Shown here: in pieces, positions 24,527-31,064 of the stretch
How the letters are laid out: each line of letters starts with the position of its first letter
Position numbering within the stretch: the first letter of the stretch is position 1
Origin: Nitratireductor sp. ZSWI3
GTDB lineage: Bacteria; Pseudomonadota; Alphaproteobacteria; Rhizobiales; Rhizobiaceae
Reading direction: 5' to 3'
Assembly (NCBI RefSeq): GCF_024655565.1
Contig: NZ_JANKOF010000036.1
Coordinates: 1-41,003, forward strand
DNA length: 41,003 nt
Translations under genes and position numbers: made by a program
The notes under the pieces: model-generated
Database searches by the model: none
Seen by the model: only the letters and a program-made list of their open reading frames with translations
Told to the model about the DNA's origin: nothing

Positions 24527-24775
24527 CTATGCAGTTGGGTGGTCTTCGTTCGTCGTATCGAGTTTGTTCAACTCCTTCCGAGCTATCGAATGCAGCTCCC
24601 AGCTCGACATTCCGCCAGCTAGCAGAAAGAACAGAGCAATAGCCAAGCTCCGTGTTTCAAGCGTCTGCATCGCCGTATAAACCGGCCCTAGACCACCAAG
24701 TCCCATGAAGATGAGCGATAATCCATTGAGGTAATTCGCCCTCAGTTTGATTTTTTCTTTTTCGCCTTCAGTCAT
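24527..24775 (-). CDS. Small two-helix membrane protein of the element
   Basis: 82 aa. Two hydrophobic helices: GLSLIFMGLGGLGPVYTAM (about 19-37) and SLAIALFFLLAGGMSSWEL (about 43-61), with charged ends. Two-helix small proteins next to phage repressors can be holin-like or superinfection-related; neither is established. It overlaps the repressor gene by four bases and is the second gene of that unit. A/T content is visibly higher than in the capsid operon. Confidence 0.65.
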   Translation of the reverse strand: MTEGEKEKIKLRANYLNGLSLIFMGLGGLGPVYTAMQTLETRSLAIALFFLLAGGMSSWELHSIARKELNKLDTTNEDHPTA

Positions 24776-25002
24776 TTTCTGAGCCTGACGCCTGCACCGC
24801 CACCGTTCTCGGGAATGAATTCGATACCAGCATTCTCCAGCGTGGAGCGGAGATCGGCAAGCGTCCTATCATAGGGCGCGCGGCGGTTTGCCTCAAAATT
24901 AGCGATCGTGGCTTTCGCCACTTTCGATTCAGCTGCCAGTCGTTCCTGTGACCAACCGATGAGCGCGCGTGCGGCTCGACACTGCGCAGGCGAGAGTGAC
25001 AT
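24772..25002 (-). CDS. XRE-family (Cro/CI-type) repressor
   Basis: 76 aa, essentially one helix-turn-helix domain: ARALIGWSQERLAAESKVAK, then ATIANFEANRRAP, with a short tail FIPENGGGAGVRLRK often seen in rhizobial phage-like regulators. It lacks a dimerisation or autoproteolysis domain, so it is unlikely to respond to RecA cleavage directly. A 22-bp operator overlapping the divergent promoter lies immediately upstream. It probably controls the right arm genes and integrase, and its own expression. Confidence 0.85.
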   Translation of the reverse strand: MSLSPAQCRAARALIGWSQERLAAESKVAKATIANFEANRRAPYDRTLADLRSTLENAGIEFIPENGGGAGVRLRK

Positions 25003-25029
25003 TTTTTGACTTACCTTGCACTAATAATG

Positions 25030-25062
25030 TTGACTTGCCAAATGGTATGACCTTATACCATT
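25030..25062 (+). promoter_or_regulatory. Rightward promoter with overlapping repressor operator
   Basis: TTGACT, 17 bases, TTATAC gives a good housekeeping promoter at 25030-25058. An inverted repeat AATGGTAT / ATACCATT with 6-bp spacer (25041-25062) covers the spacer and -10. The adjacent XRE protein is the obvious ligand. Confidence 0.75.
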
Positions 25063-25093
25063 AATGCAACATTACCACAACGGAGAAGCTTCG

Positions 25094-25351
25094 ATGCCGA
25101 ACGACGCCACGCGGGCGACCGCTGAACATTATTCAATGATTACGCTGCCGGAACTCCTTGTCTTTCCGGCCGACCTTCTGGATATCGCCCTCGACAGGTT
25201 GAGGACAATTAATCTGGCACTGTCGCCGGATAATACCGGATGGCACGACGATAAAGCTCTCAGGGCTGTGTGGGGCGCACTGAACGGAGTGATTGACGAT
25301 CTGGAGCATCTACGGAAATCACTCAACGATGTGAAAGGCGGTGCGGAATGA
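25094..25351 (+). CDS. Unknown small protein, first gene of the element's right arm
   Basis: 85 aa from the ATG after GGAGAA (MPNDATRATAEHYS). A mostly helical, acidic protein with ITLPELLVFPADLLDIALDR and VIDDLEHLRKSL. An in-frame ATG 30 bases earlier lies too close to the promoter's start site and is not used. The stop overlaps the next start (ATGA). No family is recognised. It is expressed from the repressor-controlled promoter. Confidence 0.6.
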   Translation: MPNDATRATAEHYSMITLPELLVFPADLLDIALDRLRTINLALSPDNTGWHDDKALRAVWGALNGVIDDLEHLRKSLNDVKGGAE

Positions 25352-25626
25352 GCGTGAATCTGTACGAGACTGGCCCGTTCCGGCATGTCGTTGATATGGA
25401 GGAACCGCTGACCGCCATTCGAGATCTGCTGATGGCCCTATCGATGATCTCGGAGACGCTGGGGAATACACAAGGTATGGTCGTTCAGCGCCTTGCTATG
25501 ATGGGGTTGAATAGCCTCGATGACGCTGAGGAACTCAGGGGCGAGCTTTTCGATCTCACACATCCAAACCGTGAGAACCTGGAGAGGGAAAGGGAGAAAC
25601 CCACAGTTGCTGATGGAGCCATTTGA
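25348..25626 (+). CDS. Unknown small protein, second gene of the right arm
   Basis: 92 aa. Helical, with PLTAIRDLLMALSMISETLG and a charged C-terminus (REREKPTVADG). It is coupled to the preceding gene by a four-base overlap, so the two may form a complex. No motif gives a function. Moderate A/T richness sets it apart from the capsid genes. Confidence 0.6.
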   Translation: MSVNLYETGPFRHVVDMEEPLTAIRDLLMALSMISETLGNTQGMVVQRLAMMGLNSLDDAEELRGELFDLTHPNRENLEREREKPTVADGAI

Positions 25627-25689
25627 GCAGCAGGTTGACGTCACTTGGAATTTTGATTTAGAAATGCAAATTGAAAAACGAGGGACGTC

Positions 25690-26235
25690 ATGCCACACTC
25701 AATTCTCCAGGCCGCTAAGATCGTTGCTGATGCAGCCCAATTGCCGTGGGCACGAGTGCAGAAAGTCTATCGGGAACTTCAGGAGGGTGGGGAGCCCCAC
25801 CCTTGGCTTCCTAAAAGCTCTGGCCGCAGTGTCTGGGCGGCGCACCCGAATCTCATTGCACACCTGCTAATTGGCCTAGCTTCAGGCAATCTCACTCCAC
25901 GTGCTGCCTGCGAGGGATTTGCGTATGCAACACTGGTTGGTTCCGACTTCGGAGAGCGGTTTAAAGATCGGCTCGGTGTTCTTGTCAGCACTCCTAACCT
26001 GGCCGGGACAATCAAGAAGATCGAGTTTCGACCAGACCTTGAGGATGTTGTTGTTGAGACTCGCGACGGCAAGAGCATTCGATATACTCTTGAGAGCGGA
26101 CTGCCAGTGCCGATGATTACTACCCGCACCGTGATTGATGGTCAGATGCTGAAGCTCCTTTCGGAGCGAATACAGTTCTCGTCACCAGGTTCTAGTCCGA
26201 TGATGTTGGCCGACATGAACGTGGGTGAAGAATGA
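25690..26235 (+). CDS. Unknown cargo protein of the element
   Basis: 181 aa. A helical N-terminal half (QAAKIVADAAQLPWARVQKV, then LIAHLLIGLASGNLTPRAA) and a beta-rich C-terminal part (IEFRPDLEDVVVETRDGKSI). GAGGG precedes the ATG. It is the largest gene between repressor and integrase, the place where satellites often carry interference or immunity genes, but no known defence motif is visible. Function not assigned. Confidence 0.6.
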   Translation: MPHSILQAAKIVADAAQLPWARVQKVYRELQEGGEPHPWLPKSSGRSVWAAHPNLIAHLLIGLASGNLTPRAACEGFAYATLVGSDFGERFKDRLGVLVSTPNLAGTIKKIEFRPDLEDVVVETRDGKSIRYTLESGLPVPMITTRTVIDGQMLKLLSERIQFSSPGSSPMMLADMNVGEE

Positions 26236-26357
26236 TTTTCCACACCCAATTTTCCCCCACCTCTCATGCCCGGCATTGTCCTGGGGACACGGTGATTCTC
26301 GCCGCGAGCCCAAGATCCTATCTCCATCGCGCCTCATTGTGGGCGCAGGGGTAGGCC

Positions 26358-26534
26358 ATGGCGAACCGTCCTGCACCGTATACCCAGGCTGACGTGACAC
26401 GAGCCGTTAAGGGCGCGGTGGCGGCCGGCCTGACGGTGCGGGAAGTAATCGCGACGGTCCAAGGTGTGCGCGTGATCTGCAGCGACGAGAAACCGCGCAA
26501 GCCTCAGAATGAATGGGATGAGGTGTGCGAATGA
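26358..26534 (+). CDS. Small DNA-binding-like protein preceding the integrase
   Basis: 58 aa: MANRPAPYTQADVTRAVKGA, then AAGLTVREVIATVQGVRV and an acidic tail. The pattern PAPYTQADVTRAVKGAxAAG recurs directly upstream of integrases in alphaproteobacterial prophages. A role as excision factor is possible but not shown. It overlaps the integrase ATG by four bases. Confidence 0.65.
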   Translation: MANRPAPYTQADVTRAVKGAVAAGLTVREVIATVQGVRVICSDEKPRKPQNEWDEVCE

Positions 26535-27616
26535 AGCGCCGCAATCCCTACCCCGGTCTCACCCGCGTCGTCGATCGCCATGGAAAGGTGCGCTGGCGGT
26601 TTCGCATGAAGGGCAAGCCATCCTGCTACATTCCCGGCGAATATGGCTCAAAGGCGTTCGATGTCGCTTACGAGAGCGCCCGCAAGGGCGAGACGCCAGC
26701 GCCTGAACACTCCCTCCGCGCCGACCACGGCACCTTTTCCTGGTTGATCGAGCAATATATGCGCGCGCCGGAATACGAGCGCCTGAACCAGCCCTTCAAG
26801 CGCAATCTCCAAGGTGAGATAGAGCGGTTCCGGCGCGAACATGGCGATAAGACCCTTGCCAACCTCCGCCCTCGCCACGTCGAGGGCCTCATCGCCCGAA
26901 AGGCCGCAACGCCGGCAGCCGCAAACAAGCTCCTGAAACTCATCCGCCGACTGTGCGTCTTTGCCGTCAAGCGGGAATACATCGCCATCGATCCGACCTA
27001 CGGTGTCAAGGGCTACAAGGCCAGCGGAGACGGCTACCATACGTGGGACGATGCCGAGATAGCCAAGTTCGAGGGGCACCATGGGACTGCTTCCAAGGCA
27101 GTGCTTGCGCTTCGCCTGATGCTCTACACTGGCGCGGCGCGACAGGACGCAGCCGCCATGGGCCGGCAGAATATCAAGAACGGTCGTATCGCGTACCGCC
27201 GCCACAAGACCGGTGGCGAGGTTGACTTACCTATCCATCCAGAGCTTGCTGCCGTTCTGGCTGGCGTGCCGGCCGACCGGATGCTGTTCATCACCCATGG
27301 AAAGGGTCGAAGCTACAACGCCGCGACCTTCGGCAACTGGTTTCACGACATGTGCGTTGCCGCCGGCCTGACCCATTGCTCACCGCACGGACTCCGCAAG
27401 GCCGGGGCAACGAGGCTCGCCAATGCCGGGTGTTCCGAATTTGAGATAATGGCCTTCCTGGGCCACCGGACACCCGCCGAAGCGAAGACGTACACGAAGC
27501 GCGCCAACCGGGCCAAGCTCGGCGACTCCGGCATGGCAAAGCTCCTCGGTGTGTCCAACCCCGTCACAAGGTTGGACAATCGCCGCGCCAAGAGGTTGAA
27601 ACCCAATGGAAAATAA
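26531..27616 (+). CDS. int: Tyrosine-type site-specific integrase
   Basis: 361 aa from the ATG overlapping the preceding gene (a GTG two codons earlier is also possible). An N-terminal arm-binding part (NPYPGLTRVVDRHGKVRWRF) is followed by a core-binding SAM-like domain (about 70-160). The catalytic domain has Arg in MLYTGAARQDAAAM, the HGLRKAGATRLA box (His, Arg), a second His in LGHRTPAEA and the nucleophile Tyr in AKTYTKRA. The stop is 8 bp from the tRNA-Glu 3' end used as att site, and no terminator intervenes. Confidence 0.93.
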   Translation: MKRRNPYPGLTRVVDRHGKVRWRFRMKGKPSCYIPGEYGSKAFDVAYESARKGETPAPEHSLRADHGTFSWLIEQYMRAPEYERLNQPFKRNLQGEIERFRREHGDKTLANLRPRHVEGLIARKAATPAAANKLLKLIRRLCVFAVKREYIAIDPTYGVKGYKASGDGYHTWDDAEIAKFEGHHGTASKAVLALRLMLYTGAARQDAAAMGRQNIKNGRIAYRRHKTGGEVDLPIHPELAAVLAGVPADRMLFITHGKGRSYNAATFGNWFHDMCVAAGLTHCSPHGLRKAGATRLANAGCSEFEIMAFLGHRTPAEAKTYTKRANRAKLGDSGMAKLLGVSNPVTRLDNRRAKRLKPNGK

Positions 27617-27623
27617 AAATCGC

Positions 27624-27638
27624 TGGCACTCCCAAGGG
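27624..27638. repeat. Right attachment site, 15-bp core within tRNA-Glu
   Basis: TGGCACTCCCAAGGG, identical to the left copy 10,102 bp away. It covers the CCA end, acceptor stem and start of the T arm of the tRNA gene, which remains intact. Confidence 0.85.
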
Positions 27639-27699
27639 GACTCGAACCCCTGTTTCCGCCGTGAGAGGGCGGCGTCCTAGACCGCTAGACGATGGGAGC
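27624..27699 (-). tRNA. tRNA-Glu (anticodon CTC)
   Basis: 76 nt with encoded CCA. Acceptor strands GCTCCCA / TGGGAGT, anticodon stem CCGCC / GGCGG around the loop CTCTCAC (anticodon at 27663-27665), T-arm GGGGTTCGAGTCCCC. It is the integration target of the satellite element. Confidence 0.95.
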
Positions 27700-27759
27700 G
27701 CATCAAGAGCCGCGATATAGTCGGCTTCTCGGGCAATTGCAACAACCCTTTTCAACCGA

Positions 27760-28155
27760 TCATGCGATTGGCTGCAAAAGATCCCAGCGGTTGCCGTAAA
27801 GATCGCGGAACACGGCGACGATGCCGTAACTTTCCTCGCGCGGCGCCTCGTCAAAAACGACGCCTGCGGCCAGCATGGCACGATGATCGCGCCAGAAATC
27901 GTCGGTGTTGAGGAACAGGAAGACGCGGCCACCGGTCTGGTTGCCGACGCTCGCCTGCTGCGCCGGGCCGTCGGCACGCGCCAGGAGCAGGCCATGCCCC
28001 GCCTCCCCCGGCGGGGCGACCACCACCCAGCGCTTGCCGCCGCCGAGCGGCGTGTCCTCGACCACCCGGAAGCCGAGCTTGTCGCGGTACCAGGCGAACG
28101 CCTCGTCATAATCGGCGACGACGAGCGTCGTCAGGGCGATGCGCCGGCCTGGCAT
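27760..28155 (-). CDS. VOC-superfamily (glyoxalase/bleomycin-resistance-like) protein
   Basis: 131 aa, a single VOC domain: TTLVVADYDEAFAWYRDKLGFRV at the start, FLFLNTDDF in the middle and VFRDLYGNRWDLLQP at the end. Metal-ligand positions are degenerate (no clear His near residue 8; Asp at the end in place of Glu), so it may bind a ligand without glyoxalase-type catalysis. Two bases separate it from the membrane-protein gene upstream. Confidence 0.82.
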   Translation of the reverse strand: MPGRRIALTTLVVADYDEAFAWYRDKLGFRVVEDTPLGGGKRWVVVAPPGEAGHGLLLARADGPAQQASVGNQTGGRVFLFLNTDDFWRDHRAMLAAGVVFDEAPREESYGIVAVFRDLYGNRWDLLQPIA

Positions 28156-28157
28156 GG

Positions 28158-28529
28158 CTATCGGCTAATGGCGTAGCGGGCGGCGAGTTGCCCGTTGCGC
28201 AGGTCGTAGACGTGGATTTCCTCGCGGCCGCCGGCAAGCTGCAGATGCAGCGAGACGCGCGTCCCGTCGAGCGCCTGCGAGACGATGCGCGCGCCCTGCG
28301 GCACGTGGAGCGTGCCCGTCGGTCCGTCGCCCGGCAGCAGGATCGCCTGTTCGGGCTGACCGGCGGGCGATACGGATTTGTAGACAAAAGCGAGCACCAC
28401 GGCCATAACCGCGGCGAACAATATGGCCAGGTTGATGCCCATAAAGCGGACCAGCTTGCGGCGCACGCGCTCGGCGGCTGGATCCAGCGCCTCCCGGGGC
28501 TCGTCTTCCTGTTGCATTGGCTTGGCCAT
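28158..28529 (-). CDS. Small membrane-anchored protein (DUF6476-like)
   Basis: 123 aa. A charged N-terminus (PAAERVRRKLVRFMG) leads into one helix INLAILFAAVMAVVLAFVYK, then a beta-rich domain with GARIVSQALDGTRVSLHLQ and IHVYDLRNGQLAARY. The pattern agrees with DUF6476 proteins of alphaproteobacteria, which lie next to an RluA-type synthase. Function unknown. Confidence 0.65.
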   Translation of the reverse strand: MAKPMQQEDEPREALDPAAERVRRKLVRFMGINLAILFAAVMAVVLAFVYKSVSPAGQPEQAILLPGDGPTGTLHVPQGARIVSQALDGTRVSLHLQLAGGREEIHVYDLRNGQLAARYAISR

Positions 28530-28553
28530 GTCTCACCGTTTGAAAGCAGTCTG

Positions 28554-29621
28554 ATGGGCGATCCTGATAGCGAAGACCTGGAGCAAAGGGAAGGCTTGGG
28601 CCAGTGGGAACAGGCCGGCGGCTGGCAAGAGCTGACCGTCGACGAGGCCGCCGCCGGCGAGCGGCTCGACCGCTGGCTGTCGCAGGCCCTGGGCGAGGCG
28701 GTGTCGCGCAGCCGCGTGCAGGCACTGATCCGGGCCGGCGCCGTCCGCTGCGGCGATGCGCCGGTGACGGAGCCGAAGCACAAGGTCGCCGCCGGCGAAC
28801 GCTATGCCCTGGAGGTGCCGGAGGCGGCGCCCGCCGAGCCGCTGCCCGAGCCCATCCCGCTCGACATCCTTTACGAGGACCGGGATCTGGTGGTCGTCAA
28901 CAAGCCGGCCGGGCTGGTGGTCCACCCGGCGCCCGGCAACTGGTCGGGCACGCTGGTCAACGCGCTGCTGCATCACTGCGGCGAAACGCTGTCGGGAATC
29001 GGCGGCGTGCGCCGGCCGGGCATCGTGCACCGGCTCGACCGCGACACCAGCGGCGTGATGGTGGTCGCCAAGACGGATCTGGCGCACCGTGCCCTCTCGG
29101 AAGCCTTTGCCGACCATGGCCGCAGCGGCGATCTGGAGCGCGCTTACGACGCGCTGGTGTGGGGAGCGCCCGACCGTCTTTCCGGAACCATCGACGCCCC
29201 TCTCGGCCGGCACGCGCAGAGCCGCACGCTGCGGGCCGTCGTGCCCGAGGGGCGCAGCGATGCCCGGCACGCGGTGACGCGCTATCAGGTGAAGAAGCGC
29301 TTCGGCTCCGACGGCAGGGGCGGCGCGTTCGCCGCATTGGTCGAGTGCCGCCTGGAAACCGGGCGCACGCATCAGATTCGCGTCCACATGGCCCATATCG
29401 GCCATCCGCTGATCGGCGACCAGGACTATGGCCGTGCCTTCCGCACCAAGGTCAATCGCCTGCCCGACGAGGTTCGCCCAACAGTGGCCGCTTTTCACCG
29501 TCAGGCTCTGCATGCGCGCCTTCTGGCATTCCGCCATCCGGTGAGCGGGGAATTGATGCGTTTCGAGGCTCCGCCGCCCGCCGATATGAAGGCATTGACA
29601 AGGGCGCTTGATATTTTGTAA
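28554..29621 (+). CDS. RluA-family 23S rRNA pseudouridine synthase (RluD-like)
   Basis: 355 aa. S4 RNA-binding domain at about 25-85 (GERLDRWLSQAL, RSRVQALIRAGAV). The synthase domain has DLVVVNKPAGLVVHPAPGN and the catalytic loop HRLDRDTSGVMVVAK with its Asp, then LETGRTHQIRVHMAHIGHP. RluD-type enzymes modify positions in helix 69 of 23S rRNA. The exact target is not provable from sequence. It is divergent from the DUF6476-like gene and lies upstream of rpoH. Confidence 0.9.
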   Translation: MGDPDSEDLEQREGLGQWEQAGGWQELTVDEAAAGERLDRWLSQALGEAVSRSRVQALIRAGAVRCGDAPVTEPKHKVAAGERYALEVPEAAPAEPLPEPIPLDILYEDRDLVVVNKPAGLVVHPAPGNWSGTLVNALLHHCGETLSGIGGVRRPGIVHRLDRDTSGVMVVAKTDLAHRALSEAFADHGRSGDLERAYDALVWGAPDRLSGTIDAPLGRHAQSRTLRAVVPEGRSDARHAVTRYQVKKRFGSDGRGGAFAALVECRLETGRTHQIRVHMAHIGHPLIGDQDYGRAFRTKVNRLPDEVRPTVAAFHRQALHARLLAFRHPVSGELMRFEAPPPADMKALTRALDIL

Positions 29622-29818
29622 TTATCGGTACAGTAATATCGTTCACTCAATCGTGACGATATGTTGACCTTCTAGAGAAGCTTTAACCGTCGGAAAAAGT
29701 TCCTATATGGGATATGGTGCGGTGCATCATTGGATTGGCCGTACTGTCTTCCATCTGCGCAAACGCCAGTTTCAAGGCGTCCCCGCATGAGGGCATATCC
29801 GGCAAAGGAGGGTGCTTA

Positions 29819-30742
29819 ATGGCCCAGACATTACCCAGCATCGCTTCGGGCGAAGGCGGGCTGACCCGCTATCTGGAGGAAATCCGCCGTTTCCCCATGC
29901 TGCAGCCTGAAGAGGAGTACATGCTCGCGAAGCGCTATTCGGAGCATGACGACACAGAGGCCGCGCACAAGCTCGTCACCAGCCATCTGCGGCTCGTGGC
30001 CAAGATCGCCATGGGCTATCGAGGCTATGGCCTGCCGATCGGCGAAGTCATTTCCGAAGGCAATGTCGGCCTGATGCAGGCCGTCAAGAAATTCGAGCCG
30101 GAGCGTGGCTTTCGCCTCGCCACCTACGCCATGTGGTGGATCAAGGCCTCGATCCAGGAATACATCCTGCGCTCGTGGAGCCTCGTCAAGATGGGCACGA
30201 CGGCCAACCAGAAGCGGCTGTTCTTCAACCTGCGCAAGGTGAAGAGCAAGATCCAGGCGCTCGACGACGGCGACCTCAATCCCGAGCAGGTCTCGGAGAT
30301 CGCCACCCGGCTCAACGTGAGCGAGGAAGAGGTGGTGTCGATGAACCGGCGCCTGTCGGGCGATGCCTCGCTCAACGCCCCGATCCGCGCGACCGAAGGC
30401 GAATCGGGCGAATGGCAGGATTGGCTCGTCGACGATTCGGAGAGCCAGGAGGACATGCTCATCGAGCAGGACGAGCTGGAAACCCGCCGCCGCATGCTCG
30501 GCGACGCCCTGTCCGTCCTCAACGATCGCGAGAAGCGCATCTTCCAGGCCCGCCGGCTTGCCGAAGACCCGCTGACGCTCGAGGAACTTTCGAGCGAGTT
30601 CGACATCAGCCGGGAGCGCGTCCGGCAGATCGAGGTGCGGGCCTTCGAAAAGGTTCAGGAAGCGGTGCAGAATTCGGCACGCGAGCAGGCGCTCGCCGCC
30701 AGGGCGATGGCCGCCGAAGCGCATCGGCAGGCCGGCGTCTGA
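29819..30742 (+). CDS. rpoH: Heat-shock sigma factor RpoH (sigma-32)
   Basis: 307 aa. Region 2: LVTSHLRLVAKIAMGYRGYG, then EGNVGLMQAVKKFEPERGFRL and the YAMWWIKASIQEYILRSW -10 recognition helix. The RpoH box is visible as NQKRLFFNLRKVK. Region 4: LTLEELSSEFDISRERVRQIE. The ATG is set by AAAGGAGG eight bases upstream; 35 upstream codons in frame do not resemble the family. It directs transcription of chaperone and protease genes after heat shock. It is followed by a strong terminator. Confidence 0.96.
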   Translation: MAQTLPSIASGEGGLTRYLEEIRRFPMLQPEEEYMLAKRYSEHDDTEAAHKLVTSHLRLVAKIAMGYRGYGLPIGEVISEGNVGLMQAVKKFEPERGFRLATYAMWWIKASIQEYILRSWSLVKMGTTANQKRLFFNLRKVKSKIQALDDGDLNPEQVSEIATRLNVSEEEVVSMNRRLSGDASLNAPIRATEGESGEWQDWLVDDSESQEDMLIEQDELETRRRMLGDALSVLNDREKRIFQARRLAEDPLTLEELSSEFDISRERVRQIEVRAFEKVQEAVQNSAREQALAARAMAAEAHRQAGV

Positions 30743-30804
30743 CACGGGGTCGGCGCATCGGCACGATGCGCCGCTTCAACGGCTGACAAGCCGCAGCAAT
30801 CGAT

Positions 30805-30840
30805 AAGCCCGCCGCGGGAAACCCCGGGGCGGGCTTTTTT
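30805..30840 (+). terminator. Rho-independent terminator of rpoH
   Basis: Nine-bp stem AAGCCCGCC / GGCGGGCTT followed by TTTT. Confidence 0.85.
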
Positions 30841-30851
30841 CATCGCTTGTC

Positions 30852-30951
30852 GCATTTTGCAGTCAGGTGGAAACACCTGACGCCCGCATAAATGCGAAAC
30901 TAAAGAGATAGAGCCTCCTTAGTGCGTCCCGAAAGACGCACGGCGCTCTAG
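30852..30951. repeat. Dispersed intergenic palindromic repeat, family A copy 2
   Basis: It aligns end to end with the copy near 5.7 kb in the same orientation. Hairpins here are perfect: GTCAGGTG/CACCTGAC, CGCAT/ATGCG and GTGCGTC/GACGCAC. It ends GGCGCTCTAG and is directly joined to a family B element. Confidence 0.8.
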
Positions 30952-31064
30952 ATCGCGATGATTTTGGATTGAATCAATCCAAAATCATAAACGCGATCGT
31001 TTTCAAGGAGTTAGAGCGGGATGCGGGCGGAAAACCGCTTCACACTTTTCCTCATCCCGCTCTA
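30952..31064. repeat. Dispersed intergenic repeat, family B copy 2, with a long palindrome
   Basis: 30958-30988 is a near-perfect palindrome with 14-bp arms ATGATTTTGGATTG around AAT. 31013-31063 is bounded by AGAGCGGGATG / CATCCCGCTCT and contains, on the minus strand, AAGTGTGAAGCGGTTTTCC as in the copy at 8.0 kb. The final CTA is the minus-strand stop codon of the next gene. Confidence 0.8.

Larger units (their letters stand above)
17522..27638. mobile_element. 10.1-kb integrated capsid-encoding phage satellite (cf-PICI-like)
   Basis: It is bounded by a 15-bp direct repeat at a tRNA-Glu 3' end, with a tyrosine integrase next to the intact tRNA. Contents in order: small ORF, replication initiator-like gene with iterons, connector, HNH nuclease, large terminase, major capsid, prohead protease, portal, structured noncoding stretch, two-helix membrane protein and XRE repressor (minus strand), four small unknown ORFs, integrase. 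All head genes are intact and tightly packed. Tail, tape-measure, baseplate, lysis and small-terminase genes are not recognisable. Capsid-forming PICIs have this composition. They make their own small capsids and borrow helper-phage tails. Confidence 0.75.

Noticed and set aside
17522-27638. Gene transfer agent interpretation
   Set aside because: GTA clusters carry tail genes and lack an integrase, att repeats and repressor; the gene order also differs.
17522-27638. Decayed prophage interpretation
   Set aside because: No broken genes, tight overlaps, intact integrase, exact att repeats and a coherent regulatory switch. It cannot be fully excluded without relatives.
29622-29818. Promoter elements of rpoH (TTGATA and CTTGAT-like boxes)
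   Set aside because: Several weak matches in an A/T-rich leader; none stands out enough to annotate.
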